DNA from: DASTSN01 sp035760665
GTDB taxonomy: Bacteria > Bacteroidota > Bacteroidia > Chitinophagales > Chitinophagaceae
DNA: 64,000 nucleotides
Direction: 5' to 3'
Assembly: GCA_035760665.1 (NCBI GenBank)
Contig: DASTSN010000093.1
Coordinates: 25,553 to 89,552 of the forward strand
Below, piece after piece: positions 26,924-35,280 of this stretch (position 1 is its first letter; every line of letters starts with the position of its first letter). A model generated the notes under the pieces. It was not told the origin of the DNA. It saw only the letters and a program-made list of their open reading frames with translations, and did no database searches. Made by a program: the position numbers and the translations under genes.

Positions 26924-27400
26924 TTATTGCTGACCGGCTGAAATAAAATCAGCCAGCAGTTTCATCCGGAAATAAAGATTGCCCAGCATCAGGGAACAAT
27001 TGTTTTTGGCGCCTGCGATACTGCCACCGTTCATTTTTTTAATATTCTTCAGCTCTTCCATTTTTTCATCAATCTTTTCCACCAGTTTTTCGGCATCCCA
27101 GCCCACATACTTTCTGTTGCGGTCATCTTTGATATGCACTTTTTTTATGACGCCTGACCGCAGCTTTTTAAATTTAAAATTTTGGCTAAAGGCTTCTTTT
27201 ACCGCTTCATTTTCTAACATGTCAATTATGATGTCAGCAGACACATTATTCAGAAAAGCATTTTGAAAAATATTAAGATTATTGCGAAGCTCGCGAATAA
27301 CCTTTTTCTTCAGCACATCGCTGGTTTTGCTTTCCTTGTTCAGGAAAGCAATCAGGTCTTTGAGCGGTCCGATACCTGTTTTCAGCCAGTCAGGATTCAT
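26924..27400 (-). CDS. Protein of unknown function
   Basis: 158 aa, rich in Lys and Asn, predicted mostly helical, with no signal peptide or membrane segment. Visible features are a run LKKKVIRELRNNLNIFQNAF, the segment KYVGWDAEKLVEKIDEKMEE, and a hydrophobic end with GNLYFRMKLLADFISAGQQ. I do not recognise the family. It is divergent from the DNA polymerase IV gene (37 bp between starts) and lies just upstream of the Crp/Fnr gene on the same strand, so the two may share a transcript. Confidence 0.6.
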   Translation of the reverse strand: MNPDWLKTGIGPLKDLIAFLNKESKTSDVLKKKVIRELRNNLNIFQNAFLNNVSADIIIDMLENEAVKEAFSQNFKFKKLRSGVIKKVHIKDDRNRKYVGWDAEKLVEKIDEKMEELKNIKKMNGGSIAGAKNNCSLMLGNLYFRMKLLADFISAGQQ

Positions 27401-27437
27401 ATCATCAGCCGGGCTTTAAATTGTAATTTTATGTTTT

Positions 27438-28607
27438 ATGCCAGCTGACAAAATACGACATATTGTTCATTTTGATTTGGACTCCTTTTTTGTTTCGGTA
27501 GAAATAAAAAACAATCCTTCTTTAAAAGGAAAACCGGTACTTGTCGGCGGCTACGAACGCGGCGTGGTGGCCGCCTGCAGCTATGAAGCCCGAAAATTCG
27601 GCATTCAGTCTGCCATGCCCATGAAAAAAGCACTGCAGCTCTGCCCGCATGCCATTGTTACCAGCAGCGGCCGTGGTGAATACAGTAAATACTCCCGCTG
27701 GGTAACGGATATCATTGCAGCCAACGTTCCATTATTCGAAAAGGCATCGATTGATGAGTTCTACATTGACCTCACGGGAATGGACAAGTTTTTTGGTGTA
27801 AGTAAATATGCGCAGGAACTCCGTCGGAAAATTATGCATGAAACCGGCTTACCAATTTCCGGCGGTCTTTCTACAGCCAAGTTCATCAGTAAAATTGCCA
27901 CAAATGAGGCTAAACCAAATGGATTTCTCGAAATACCTGCCGGCAGGGAAATGGCTTTTTTATGGCCGCTGCCAGTAGAAAAAATCAACGGCGTTGGCAA
28001 ACAAACAGAACTGCAATTAAAACAAATGGGCATTTATACCATTGAACAGGTTGCGCACACACCAGTGGAAGTACTGGAAAAACACCTGGGAAAATGGGGT
28101 GAGTCGCTCTGGCAAAAAGCCCATGGCATCGGCAGCGCGGCAATTGAAACAGACTGGGAGCAAAAAAGCATGAGCCATGAAAATACCTTTGACCAGGATT
28201 ATACCGATATTGATTTTTTACAAAAAGAACTCATCCGGCTGACCGAAAAAACAGCTTACTCCCTGCGGGAAGATGAAAAACTCACCGGCTGTATTACAGT
28301 AAAAATCCGCTACAGTAATTTTGAAACAACATCGCGCCAGGAAACGATTGACTACACCGCCCTGGATGATCAGCTGATCGCCAAAGTGAAAGACCTGTTT
28401 ACCAAATCATACCAAAAAGGCCGGCCCGTGAGGCTGCTGGGTGTCCGCTTCAGCCAGTTGATACCTTTCACCCTACAAATGAGTTTATTTGATAATAAAC
28501 TTGAAAAACTTAAATTATACAAAGCTGTGGATGAGATAAAAGACCGCTTCGGCAGCAAACTGGTCAAAAAAGCCGCCAATGTGAAGAAAGAAAAAGAGGG
28601 TGAATGA
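27438..28607 (+). CDS. dinB: DNA polymerase IV (Y-family translesion polymerase)
   Basis: 389 aa. Catalytic carboxylates are in HFDLDSFFVSVE (first Asp) and KASIDEFYIDLTG (Asp-Glu pair). The helix-hairpin-helix region VEKINGVGKQTELQLKQMGI and the little-finger domain follow. A C-terminal QMSLFDN-like segment resembles a beta-clamp binding motif (LQMSLF). The enzyme bypasses DNA lesions with low fidelity. A TAATTTTA sequence 6 bp before the ATG is a poor -7 match. Confidence 0.95.
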   Translation: MPADKIRHIVHFDLDSFFVSVEIKNNPSLKGKPVLVGGYERGVVAACSYEARKFGIQSAMPMKKALQLCPHAIVTSSGRGEYSKYSRWVTDIIAANVPLFEKASIDEFYIDLTGMDKFFGVSKYAQELRRKIMHETGLPISGGLSTAKFISKIATNEAKPNGFLEIPAGREMAFLWPLPVEKINGVGKQTELQLKQMGIYTIEQVAHTPVEVLEKHLGKWGESLWQKAHGIGSAAIETDWEQKSMSHENTFDQDYTDIDFLQKELIRLTEKTAYSLREDEKLTGCITVKIRYSNFETTSRQETIDYTALDDQLIAKVKDLFTKSYQKGRPVRLLGVRFSQLIPFTLQMSLFDNKLEKLKLYKAVDEIKDRFGSKLVKKAANVKKEKEGE

Positions 28608-28692
28608 AAATCATTTTCGTCTTGCTGCCTGGTAAATAAGCCGTCTCAGCTATGTTGTTCCTCCTTATCTTCGCTTTTTTAAACTGATCCAC

Positions 28693-30060
28693 ATGTCAAC
28701 AGCCTGGAAAGATTATCAGCAAAAAAATAACGATCGCTTTTTGAATGAAATGCTTGACCTGCTGCGCATACCTTCAATAAGCGCCAAGAGTGAACACAAA
28801 AGGGATATGCAGCAGTGTGCTGAACTGGTTAAACAACGCCTGCTGGAAGCAGGGTGCGATAAAGTCGCTGTTATGCCCACAGAAGGTCATCCTGTAGTAT
28901 ACGGCGAAAAAATAACCGATCCGTCTTGGCCAACCGTTCTGGTATATGGCCATTACGATGTACAACCTGTGGACCCGTTGAACCTCTGGCATAGCGATCC
29001 TTTTAAACCCGTTATAAAAGACGGCAAAGTATTTGCCCGCGGATCAGCGGATGATAAAGGGCAATTTTATATGCACGTGAAGGCCCTGGAAACTATGGTC
29101 AATACCAATACCCTTTGCACCAATATTAAATTCCTGATTGAAGGTGAAGAAGAAGTTGGTTCTCCCAACCTGGGGAAATTTGTGGCAGCTAATAAAGATG
29201 TATTGAAAGCTGATGTGATTCTGATCAGTGACAGTGCCATGCTGAGTATGGAAAATCCCTCGCTGGATATCGGCGTTCGCGGATTAAGTTATATTGAAGT
29301 GGAAGTGACCGGTGCCAACCGCGATTTGCACAGCGGCACCTACGGCGGAGCAGTCGCCAACCCCATCACCATTCTTGCTAAAATGATTGCCGGTTGTCAT
29401 GACGAAAACAATCACATCACCATACCCGGTTTTTATGACGATGTGCTGGAAGCAACAGCAGCAGAAAGGGCGTTGATGGCGAAAGCACCTTATGATGAAC
29501 AGGCCTATAAAGCGGAACTGGGGGTGAAAGAGCTTTGGGGCGAAAAAGGTTTTTCCACCAATGAAAGAACAGGCATTCGTCCCACACTTGAACTCAATGG
29601 TATCTGGGGTGGTTACGAAGGAGAAGGCGCCAAAACCGTGCTGCCATCAAAAGCCACGGCAAAAATTTCCGCCCGGCTGGTGCCCAACCAGTCCTCTGCA
29701 AAAATCACTGACTTACTGTTAAATTATTTCAGGTCGGTTGCGCCGTCCTGTGTTACAGTAAAAGCATTTGAACACCATGGCGGCGAACCCTATATGACGC
29801 CAATTGACAGCAAAGGCTACAAGGCTGCAGCCAAAGCGATTGCAACAACGTTTGGCAAACAACCCATTCCCGTTCGCGGTGGCGGCAGCATTCCCATTTG
29901 CTCTATTCTTGAAAAAGAACTGAATGTGAAAATCATCTTCATGGGGTTTGGCCTGGATAACGATAACCTCCATTCGCCCAATGAAAAATATAATCTTGAC
30001 AACTATTACAAAGGCATTGAAACCATTCCCTATTTTCATAAATATTTTGCAGAAGAATAA
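28693..30060 (+). CDS. M20 family metallopeptidase (dipeptidase)
   Basis: 455 aa without signal peptide. Metal-ligand and catalytic motifs are visible: VYGHYDVQPVDP (His, Asp), RGSADDKGQF (bridging Asp), IEGEEEVGSPN (catalytic Glu, metal Glu) and the final His in LHSPNEKYNLDNY. An inserted dimerisation domain spans about residues 200-380. The overall order fits CNDP-type dipeptidases that cleave Xaa-Xaa dipeptides. It is followed by a separate hsp15 gene with its own promoter box. Confidence 0.92.
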   Translation: MSTAWKDYQQKNNDRFLNEMLDLLRIPSISAKSEHKRDMQQCAELVKQRLLEAGCDKVAVMPTEGHPVVYGEKITDPSWPTVLVYGHYDVQPVDPLNLWHSDPFKPVIKDGKVFARGSADDKGQFYMHVKALETMVNTNTLCTNIKFLIEGEEEVGSPNLGKFVAANKDVLKADVILISDSAMLSMENPSLDIGVRGLSYIEVEVTGANRDLHSGTYGGAVANPITILAKMIAGCHDENNHITIPGFYDDVLEATAAERALMAKAPYDEQAYKAELGVKELWGEKGFSTNERTGIRPTLELNGIWGGYEGEGAKTVLPSKATAKISARLVPNQSSAKITDLLLNYFRSVAPSCVTVKAFEHHGGEPYMTPIDSKGYKAAAKAIATTFGKQPIPVRGGGSIPICSILEKELNVKIIFMGFGLDNDNLHSPNEKYNLDNYYKGIETIPYFHKYFAEE

Positions 30061-30121
30061 AATGGTTCCGCTTTTAAAAAAAGCCTGCTACCAAGCTACA
30101 GCTTGTTTGCTTTAGCGGTAT

Positions 30122-30129
30122 TAATTTTG
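30122..30129 (+). promoter_or_regulatory. -7 box of hsp15, leaderless layout
   Basis: TAATTTTG matches TAnnTTTG, followed by 4 nt (CAGA) and the ATG at 30134. A TTG at 30103-30105 lies 16 bp upstream of the box, a little close for a -33 element. Confidence 0.6.
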
Positions 30130-30133
30130 CAGA

Positions 30134-30520
30134 ATGGCTGAAAAAGAAAAACTCCGCCTCGACAAATATCTTTGGGCTATTCGCCTTTTCAAAACAAGGA
30201 CGCTGGCAGCAGCAGCCTGCGACAGCGGGAAAGTAAAATTCAATGGCCTGCAGGCCAAAGCGGGGAAACAGGTAAGTATCGGTGATGAGTATGAAATCAA
30301 AACCGAAGCCCGACGCTGGCGCATTCGTGTAAGCGGCCTGCTGCACAACCGTGTAAAATATGAAGAAGCCGTTAAAAACTACATTGATATAACACCTGCC
30401 GAAGAAATTGAACGCTTGCAATTCCTGGCTGCCAGTTTCCATACAGGCAAGCGGCAAAGCAAAATTGGGCGGCCAACCAAAAAACAGCGCCGCGAACTTG
30501 ATGACTTTTTAGACGCCTAA
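30134..30520 (+). CDS. Hsp15-like S4-domain RNA-binding protein
   Basis: 128 aa. The S4 domain occupies the N-terminal half (RLDKYLWAIRLFKTRTLAAA, SGKVKFNGLQAKAGKQVSIG). The C-terminus is basic (GKRQSKIGRPTKKQRRELDD), as in Hsp15 proteins that rescue stalled 50S subunits carrying peptidyl-tRNA. Length is close to the family norm. It has a promoter box with leaderless spacing. Confidence 0.88.
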   Translation: MAEKEKLRLDKYLWAIRLFKTRTLAAAACDSGKVKFNGLQAKAGKQVSIGDEYEIKTEARRWRIRVSGLLHNRVKYEEAVKNYIDITPAEEIERLQFLAASFHTGKRQSKIGRPTKKQRRELDDFLDA

Positions 30521-30630
30521 CCTCACTGACCGAAATCACTGGATCTGCTTATACCCGTCATTTTTTTCGCTGCGGTGACTGACGATCTTCGTGCTGATGA
30601 TTCTATTTGTTCACCTATAAATGTTACAAT

Positions 30631-31080
30631 ATGGAAAAAGCAATTGAAAAAACCAGAACATCCTGGCCCTCGCTGTTCGATACAGGATGGATGGAAAAAT
30701 TCTTCAATGCACCGCTTGATGAATTTTTTAATATGGGAAAAGTAATGAACGTACCTGCTGTGAATGTTTCGGAAAACGATAAGGAATTCATTCTTGCTGT
30801 TGCCGCACCGGGTCTTGATAAAAAAGATTTTAAAGTAGACGCCTACGATGATATGCTGACCATCAGTGCCGAAAAAGAAAAGGAAGAAAAAGAAGAAAAA
30901 AATGGCCGCTACAACAGGCGTGAATACAATTACAGCAGCTGGAGCCGCAGTTTTACCTTGCCTGAAAATTCGGATGGCAGTAAAATTGATGCACAGTATA
31001 AAGACGGAGAATTAAAAATTATTATCCCAAAAAAGAAAACAGAGACCCCGCAGAAAGTAAAAAACATTACCGTCAATTAA
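30631..31080 (+). CDS. Hsp20/alpha-crystallin small heat-shock protein
   Basis: 149 aa from ATG 30631 (MEKAIEKTRTSWPSLFDTGW); a TTG start at 30607 is less likely. The alpha-crystallin domain covers about residues 45-140 with VNVSENDKEFILAVAAPGLD and the C-terminal YKDGELKIIIPKKK, ending in a short tail. It is an ATP-independent holdase that binds unfolding proteins. It stands alone, ended by a shared bidirectional terminator. Confidence 0.94.
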   Translation: MEKAIEKTRTSWPSLFDTGWMEKFFNAPLDEFFNMGKVMNVPAVNVSENDKEFILAVAAPGLDKKDFKVDAYDDMLTISAEKEKEEKEEKNGRYNRREYNYSSWSRSFTLPENSDGSKIDAQYKDGELKIIIPKKKTETPQKVKNITVN

Positions 31081-31105
31081 GGTAGGCAATGGCATGAAAC
31101 CGAAT

Positions 31106-31144
31106 AAAAGCCCCTGCGGCAGCAATGACCAGCCAGGGGCTTTT
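31106..31144. terminator. Bidirectional terminator between hsp20 and the REC-CRP gene
   Basis: A perfect 11-bp stem (AAAAGCCCCTG / CAGGGGCTTTT) has a 17-nt loop. It gives a U-run in both directions and lies between two convergent genes. Confidence 0.85.
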
Positions 31145-31184
31145 AGTTTGAGTCACCAAGACCATTTTAGATCTACTCAAAAGC

Positions 31185-32240
31185 TCAGAACAAAAGATTA
31201 TTCAGCTTATCAAGATTGGCAATGATGATTTTCCCGTCTTTAATCTCTATCAGTTTTTCTGCTTTGAAATCACTCAGTGTGCGGATCAGTGATTCGGTGG
31301 CAGTGCCTACATAATGAGCGATATCTTCCCGGGAAATTTCAATAGACTTGTTTTGCCCGTCGGGATTGAACTTATGGTAAATATCCACCAGGGCCCTGGC
31401 AACACGTTTCCTGAGTGAACTGTAAGCCAGGTTCAGCAAACGTTCTTCTTTGTCTTTTACATTTTGAGTAATAATGCGGATAAACTTGGCAGCAATATTT
31501 ATGTCGCCATAAATCATCTCCTGGAAATCTTCCCGGGGAATATGCATGATTTCTGCATCTTCCAATATGACCGCCGAATCATCATAATTTTTATCCCCTA
31601 TCAGAGCCGTATACCCGATGAAGTCGCCAGTGCTGTAGAGATCCGTTATGTACTCTTTCCCGTCTTCATGCGTTTTGATACCTTTTACTTTACCTTTTAC
31701 CAGGTAATATAAAAACCGCGGCCGCTTACCTTCCTGGTAAAGGTTTTGCTTTTTATTGTAAAATTCCACGTCATAATTATCTGCCAGATGCTTCAGCAAA
31801 CCGGTGTCTTTTACATCTCTGATAAACTGGTTGATCCCCTGCTGGGTCGAGGCATATTTATTGGTCAGCACTTCCGCTTTTTTCAGGCGGATTTCAATCG
31901 CATTCAGCAGTTCAATATCTTCAAACGGCTTGGTGATATAGTCATCGGCTCCCATCTCCATTCCCTTTCTGAAATCGTTTCTTTCCGTTTTGGCTGTTAA
32001 AAAAATAAATGGGATGGTCTGTGTTTCCTGGTTTTTGCGCAGCAAATGCAAAACGCCGTACCCATCTAGGTCGGGCATCATAATATCGCACACCACTACA
32101 TCCGGCTTTTCTTTCAGGGCAATGTCCACACCTTTCTTGCCGTTTTCAGCAGTAAATGTTTTGTAGCCGGCCAGGTCCAGTATTTCGGCTGTGTTTTCCC
32201 TGATATCGGCATTGTCATCAATTACTAAAACAGATTTCAT
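31185..32240 (-). CDS. Response regulator fused to a Crp/Fnr-type DNA-binding module
   Basis: 351 aa. The receiver domain (about 1-122) has acidic residues D8/D9, phospho-acceptor D52 in CDIMMPDLDG and K104 in YITKPF. A cyclic-nucleotide-binding-like barrel follows (about 150-250, LYYLVKGKVKGIKT), then a long dimer helix and a winged helix-turn-helix (about 300-345). The recognition helix reads GTATESLIRTLSDF; Glu and Arg match the TTGA-contact positions of FNR. The gene overlaps the kinase gene by 4 bp. It is a plausible activator of the CRP/FNR-type sites found at the ric, nos and ba3 promoters, like a FixJ-FixK fusion. Confidence 0.92.
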   Translation of the reverse strand: MKSVLVIDDNADIRENTAEILDLAGYKTFTAENGKKGVDIALKEKPDVVVCDIMMPDLDGYGVLHLLRKNQETQTIPFIFLTAKTERNDFRKGMEMGADDYITKPFEDIELLNAIEIRLKKAEVLTNKYASTQQGINQFIRDVKDTGLLKHLADNYDVEFYNKKQNLYQEGKRPRFLYYLVKGKVKGIKTHEDGKEYITDLYSTGDFIGYTALIGDKNYDDSAVILEDAEIMHIPREDFQEMIYGDINIAAKFIRIITQNVKDKEERLLNLAYSSLRKRVARALVDIYHKFNPDGQNKSIEISREDIAHYVGTATESLIRTLSDFKAEKLIEIKDGKIIIANLDKLNNLLF

Positions 32241-33799
32241 GTTGTTGGTTTATTAACGGGAATGGTGAATGCAATAGTAGTTCCGGCGCCCAGTTCGCTT
32301 TGCAAATGTACTTCTCCTCCCAGTAAATCAAGATACCTTTTTACAATATGCAGCCCAAGACCGGTACCCTGGATATTTACAGCATTGGCACCGCGGTAAA
32401 AACTGGTGAATAACCGTTCTTTATCCTCATCAGAGATGCCGATACCTTTATCACTGATTGCTATTTGAGCCGAATCGTTCGCAATTGCACAATTCACTTC
32501 AATCGGCTGCTCCTCATCAGAAAATTTGCTGGCGTTGGTAATGAGGTTGATCAAAATATTCTTGAGCAGTTTTTTATCGGTATACACATTGGTTTCGCCG
32601 TTGTAAACAAGATCGATATGCTGGCCTTTTTTCAGCAGGCCTTTCATTTCTTCAATTGTTTCGTGTACAAAATCTTTCAGTTCAAATTCCACGGGTTCTG
32701 CCTCCATCTTACCTTCATCCAGTTTGCCGACAGAGAGGAAATCGTTCAAAATATCATTCAGGTGCTTAACTGAATTTTTAATTTTTTCAATGTGCCGGTC
32801 CCGCTGCACCTGTTCGTCGCTTGTTTTGTAACGGGAGAGCAACGACGCGGAGGACAGCACCGTACTGAGAGGCGTTCTGAATTCGTGTGATGCCATGGAA
32901 ACAAAACGGCTTTTGATTTCATTCAGTTCCCGTTCTTTATCCAGCGCCTCGCTGAGTTCACGTTGCGAATGCTCCAGTTTTTGCAAGGCTTCTTTTAGGA
33001 TGATCGTCCGGTCTTCCACTTTCGCCTCCAGTTGTGTGTTCAGCCGGCGGATATCTTCTGTTACTTTTTCAAGTTCTTTTTTCTGCCGCAGCATATTTTC
33101 TTCAATCTGTTTCCGGTGCGTAATATCCACGATGAAAGCGATCACGTAGGATTCATTTTTTTCTTTATAAAAACTCAGGCTCACTTCTACCGGAAAATTG
33201 CTCCCGTCTTTACGGGTTCCGCGAAGATCGCGGCCGGCGCCCATTGTACGGTTTTGTGGCGCTTTATAAAAACCATCCCGCAGTTTTACATGTTTTTCTT
33301 TTAAATGCTGCGGAATCAGGATTTCAACAGGCCGGCTAACCAGTTCACTGGCCTCGTAGCCAAACATTCGCTCGGCGGCGGGATTGACAAGAATAATAGT
33401 ACCTGTGCCGGTGGTTAATATAATACCTTCGGTAGCGTTTTCAAACAACGAAGCCATATGTGTTTTGTCAAAATCCATATGGCGGTAGAGCTGTTTCATA
33501 TACAGCACAATGATGGTTGTAAACAGCACCAGCAGCAATACGAATAAGAATTCGGATATATCCTTTGCATCTGTAAAGCCACGGCTACGAAAAACCCTGA
33601 AACCGGTAATCACCAGGGCACTGGTAACCCCGGCGATGATGGTAGCGGCATAATTTTCAATAAAAACCGATAACATGATCACCACCAGCAACCCGCTGAC
33701 GGTTATTGTATGACCCGGGAAAAAATAACTTAGTACCAGCGTCAGCAAAAAAACCAATAAGGCATAAACAGATGCTTGCTGATTACTTAATCTTGGCAT
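32237..33799 (-). CDS. PAS-domain sensor histidine kinase, FixL-like
   Basis: 520 aa. Four N-terminal membrane helices span about residues 10-105, then a PAS domain (about 115-230), a coiled coil (230-295), HisKA with H305 in SMASHEFRTPLSTV, and a HATPase domain with NLITNASKFSD, DKGIGISDED and GTGLGLHIV. The PAS segment aligns without gaps to the FixL haem region: H170 at the haem-ligand position and R190 at the distal arginine position. Many non-haem PAS domains also keep this His, so oxygen or NO sensing is only inferred. It lies 65 bp after ric and overlaps the response regulator by 4 bp. Confidence 0.9.
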   Translation of the reverse strand: MPRLSNQQASVYALLVFLLTLVLSYFFPGHTITVSGLLVVIMLSVFIENYAATIIAGVTSALVITGFRVFRSRGFTDAKDISEFLFVLLLVLFTTIIVLYMKQLYRHMDFDKTHMASLFENATEGIILTTGTGTIILVNPAAERMFGYEASELVSRPVEILIPQHLKEKHVKLRDGFYKAPQNRTMGAGRDLRGTRKDGSNFPVEVSLSFYKEKNESYVIAFIVDITHRKQIEENMLRQKKELEKVTEDIRRLNTQLEAKVEDRTIILKEALQKLEHSQRELSEALDKERELNEIKSRFVSMASHEFRTPLSTVLSSASLLSRYKTSDEQVQRDRHIEKIKNSVKHLNDILNDFLSVGKLDEGKMEAEPVEFELKDFVHETIEEMKGLLKKGQHIDLVYNGETNVYTDKKLLKNILINLITNASKFSDEEQPIEVNCAIANDSAQIAISDKGIGISDEDKERLFTSFYRGANAVNIQGTGLGLHIVKRYLDLLGGEVHLQSELGAGTTIAFTIPVNKPTT

Positions 33800-33864
33800 G
33801 AGATGCCCTCTTTTTTAATAAATATAGGTATTCGTTGCAAATTAAGATAAGATTTTACAAGCTA

Positions 33865-34614
33865 TTACTTGTGCAGCAACTCGTTTTCCATCGCTATCGC
33901 CCGGGGAAATAAAATGTCATTTTCCAGGTGAATATGCTGCACCAGGTCTTCGTCCATTTCTTTTAATTTACTGAAGACAACCTTATGACTAATGCAGGCA
34001 TTTGAAGGTGCGGTGTAATAACCGGTAAGCTCCCGCATTTTGGACAGTACTTTATCCATGGTTTCATGCTCGTGCTGCATGACGGTTTCGATGGGTTTGC
34101 GCAATGTGCGGACCAACAGCCCTGCATACGACTCATCACTTTTATACGCGTGGGCAATTTGCCGGATATAGGGAAAAATGATGTCTTCTTCCTGGCGCAG
34201 GTGTGGCATGATTTCCTTGTACAACCGCAGAAAGATAGCCTGCAGTTCTTCCAAGTAAAGAAATTTATCGCCGTGCCCTTCTATAAATTTTTCCAGTTGC
34301 TCTTTCAGTAAAGGCAGGGCCTTATCAAGGTAACGATGATGTATATTGATGATATAATCGGTAAGAAAATCGAGATCCCAGTCGTGATAATTTAGCAGGT
34401 TGGAAACACTTACGTTCCGGGTGGCGTTTTCCAGCTCCTGTATTACATGCTCCACCTCCAGTCCGCGCATTTCACAGGCTGTTTTCAGGGGCCATTTTCC
34501 GCCGCAGCAAAAATCGATACCATACTTTTTAAAAATATCTGCCGTACGGTAGTCCTGCCGCACAATATCAGTAACTATTGCTGTTTCGTTGATTGCCGGG
34601 GTTTTCAAAAACAT
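33865..34614 (-). CDS. ric: Iron-sulfur cluster repair di-iron protein RIC/ScdA
   Basis: 249 aa. The N-terminal ScdA_N domain holds the conserved CC pair in KYGIDFCCGGKWPL. A hemerythrin-like four-helix domain follows, with di-iron ligand motifs HHRYL, HLRQEEDIIFPYI, HEHETMDKVL and HIHLENDILFPRA. RIC proteins repair Fe-S clusters damaged by nitric oxide and peroxide. It is the first gene of a likely operon with the sensor kinase and REC-CRP regulator. An FNR-type box lies 62 bp upstream of its start. Confidence 0.95.
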   Translation of the reverse strand: MFLKTPAINETAIVTDIVRQDYRTADIFKKYGIDFCCGGKWPLKTACEMRGLEVEHVIQELENATRNVSVSNLLNYHDWDLDFLTDYIINIHHRYLDKALPLLKEQLEKFIEGHGDKFLYLEELQAIFLRLYKEIMPHLRQEEDIIFPYIRQIAHAYKSDESYAGLLVRTLRKPIETVMQHEHETMDKVLSKMRELTGYYTAPSNACISHKVVFSKLKEMDEDLVQHIHLENDILFPRAIAMENELLHK

Positions 34615-34646
34615 AATCGTAAGCCTTCCTATAATAAATTAATAAG

Positions 34647-34711
34647 CAATGTAGGGTCTGCGGGCAGCGAGGCAGTTGATTTTAATCATACCGGCGACTG
34701 ATTTTTGTTGA
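34647..34711 (-). promoter_or_regulatory. ric promoter with CRP/FNR-type sites
   Basis: A strong site TTGAT-N4-ATCAT (34676-34689) is centred at 34682.5. On the minus strand a TACATTG -7-like box starts at 34653, 29.5 bp from that centre, giving a predicted +1 near 34641 and a site position of -41.5. A half-matching second site, CTGAT-N4-GTTGA (34698-34711), is centred exactly 22 bp further upstream. Confidence 0.65.
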
Positions 34712-34716
34712 GCCCG

Positions 34717-35157
34717 TCAGCTTATTGCAATGCTGTTTATAAAATTTGGATCATTCTTTTTTAGCACATCTCCAATCGTTGTTTCTGAAAAAAGTTGCAG
34801 CAACTGGTTTTTATAGGCTTCCAGCTGGTGATGCAGCGGGCAGGGCCGTTTGGCATTACATTTCCGAAAACTTAATACACAGTTCTTAAACTGATCAGTG
34901 CCCTCGGTAATATGTATCAGCCTGAGTAAAGGTGTGGCCAGTGTTTTATCATTCAGCTGAAAGCCCCCATACGGGCCCTTGGTGGAGTCCAGTATTTTCT
35001 CTTTCACAATTTTATTCATCACTTTTCCTAAAAAATACCTGGGCACATTTAGCTTTTTAGCAATCTCATCAATTTGCACTCTTTTGCCCTCCTCTGCGGT
35101 AAGGGCAATATAGAGTACACTACGCAACGCATATCCAAACGATTTTGAAAATATCAT
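34717..35157 (-). CDS. Rrf2 family regulator, NsrR/IscR-like
   Basis: 146 aa. The winged helix includes QIDEIAKKLNVPRYFLGKVM and the wing TKGPYGGFQLND. Three cysteines in NCVLSFRKCNAKRPC have spacing X6 and X5, close to the X5/X5 arrangement that holds the Fe-S cluster in IscR and NsrR, followed by PLHH. Fe-S-based NO or redox sensing is inferred. It is divergent from the nos operon and lies upstream of ric; a palindrome at the predicted +1 of nos could be its operator. A TACGTTTG box (35188-35181) precedes it. Confidence 0.9.
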   Translation of the reverse strand: MIFSKSFGYALRSVLYIALTAEEGKRVQIDEIAKKLNVPRYFLGKVMNKIVKEKILDSTKGPYGGFQLNDKTLATPLLRLIHITEGTDQFKNCVLSFRKCNAKRPCPLHHQLEAYKNQLLQLFSETTIGDVLKKNDPNFINSIAIS

Positions 35158-35180
35158 ATTTATCTAGTCCTGTACTTGCA

Positions 35181-35276
35181 CAAACGTATTAAAGTGATCA
35201 TCCGGCAGAGCTGATAAATGTCATCATACCTCTTGATGCTTATCATCCTGAACCGCCCCGGGAGCGAATACTTTTG
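35181..35276. promoter_or_regulatory. Mirror-symmetric divergent promoter region of rrf2 and the nos operon
   Basis: From left to right: TACGTTTG on the minus strand (35188-35181), site CTGAT-N4-GTCAT (35211-35224), site TTGAT-N4-ATCAT (35233-35246), and TACTTTTG on the plus strand (35269-35276). Every element is placed symmetrically about 35228.5. Each -7 box starts 29.5 bp from the centre of its nearest site, and the two site centres are 22 bp apart. With +1 set 5 bp after the box, both promoters have a site at -41.5 and another at -63.5. Confidence 0.8.
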
Positions 35277-35280
35277 ACCC

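Noticed and set aside
30101..30110. TTTG at 30106 as a -33 element for hsp15
   Set aside because: Only 12 bp separate it from the -7 box, well below the usual 17-21 bp.
30526..30539. A CRP/FNR-like site (CTGAC-N4-ATCAC) upstream of hsp20
   Set aside because: Only 7 of 10 positions match, there is no TAnnTTTG box at 29.5 bp from its centre and no second site at 22 bp, so it lacks the geometry of the three promoters reported.
33100..33450. Firm claim that the kinase PAS domain binds haem
   Set aside because: The aligned His is also common in PAS domains not known to bind haem, and the equivalent of FixL Arg206 is Gly. I keep it only as a testable idea.
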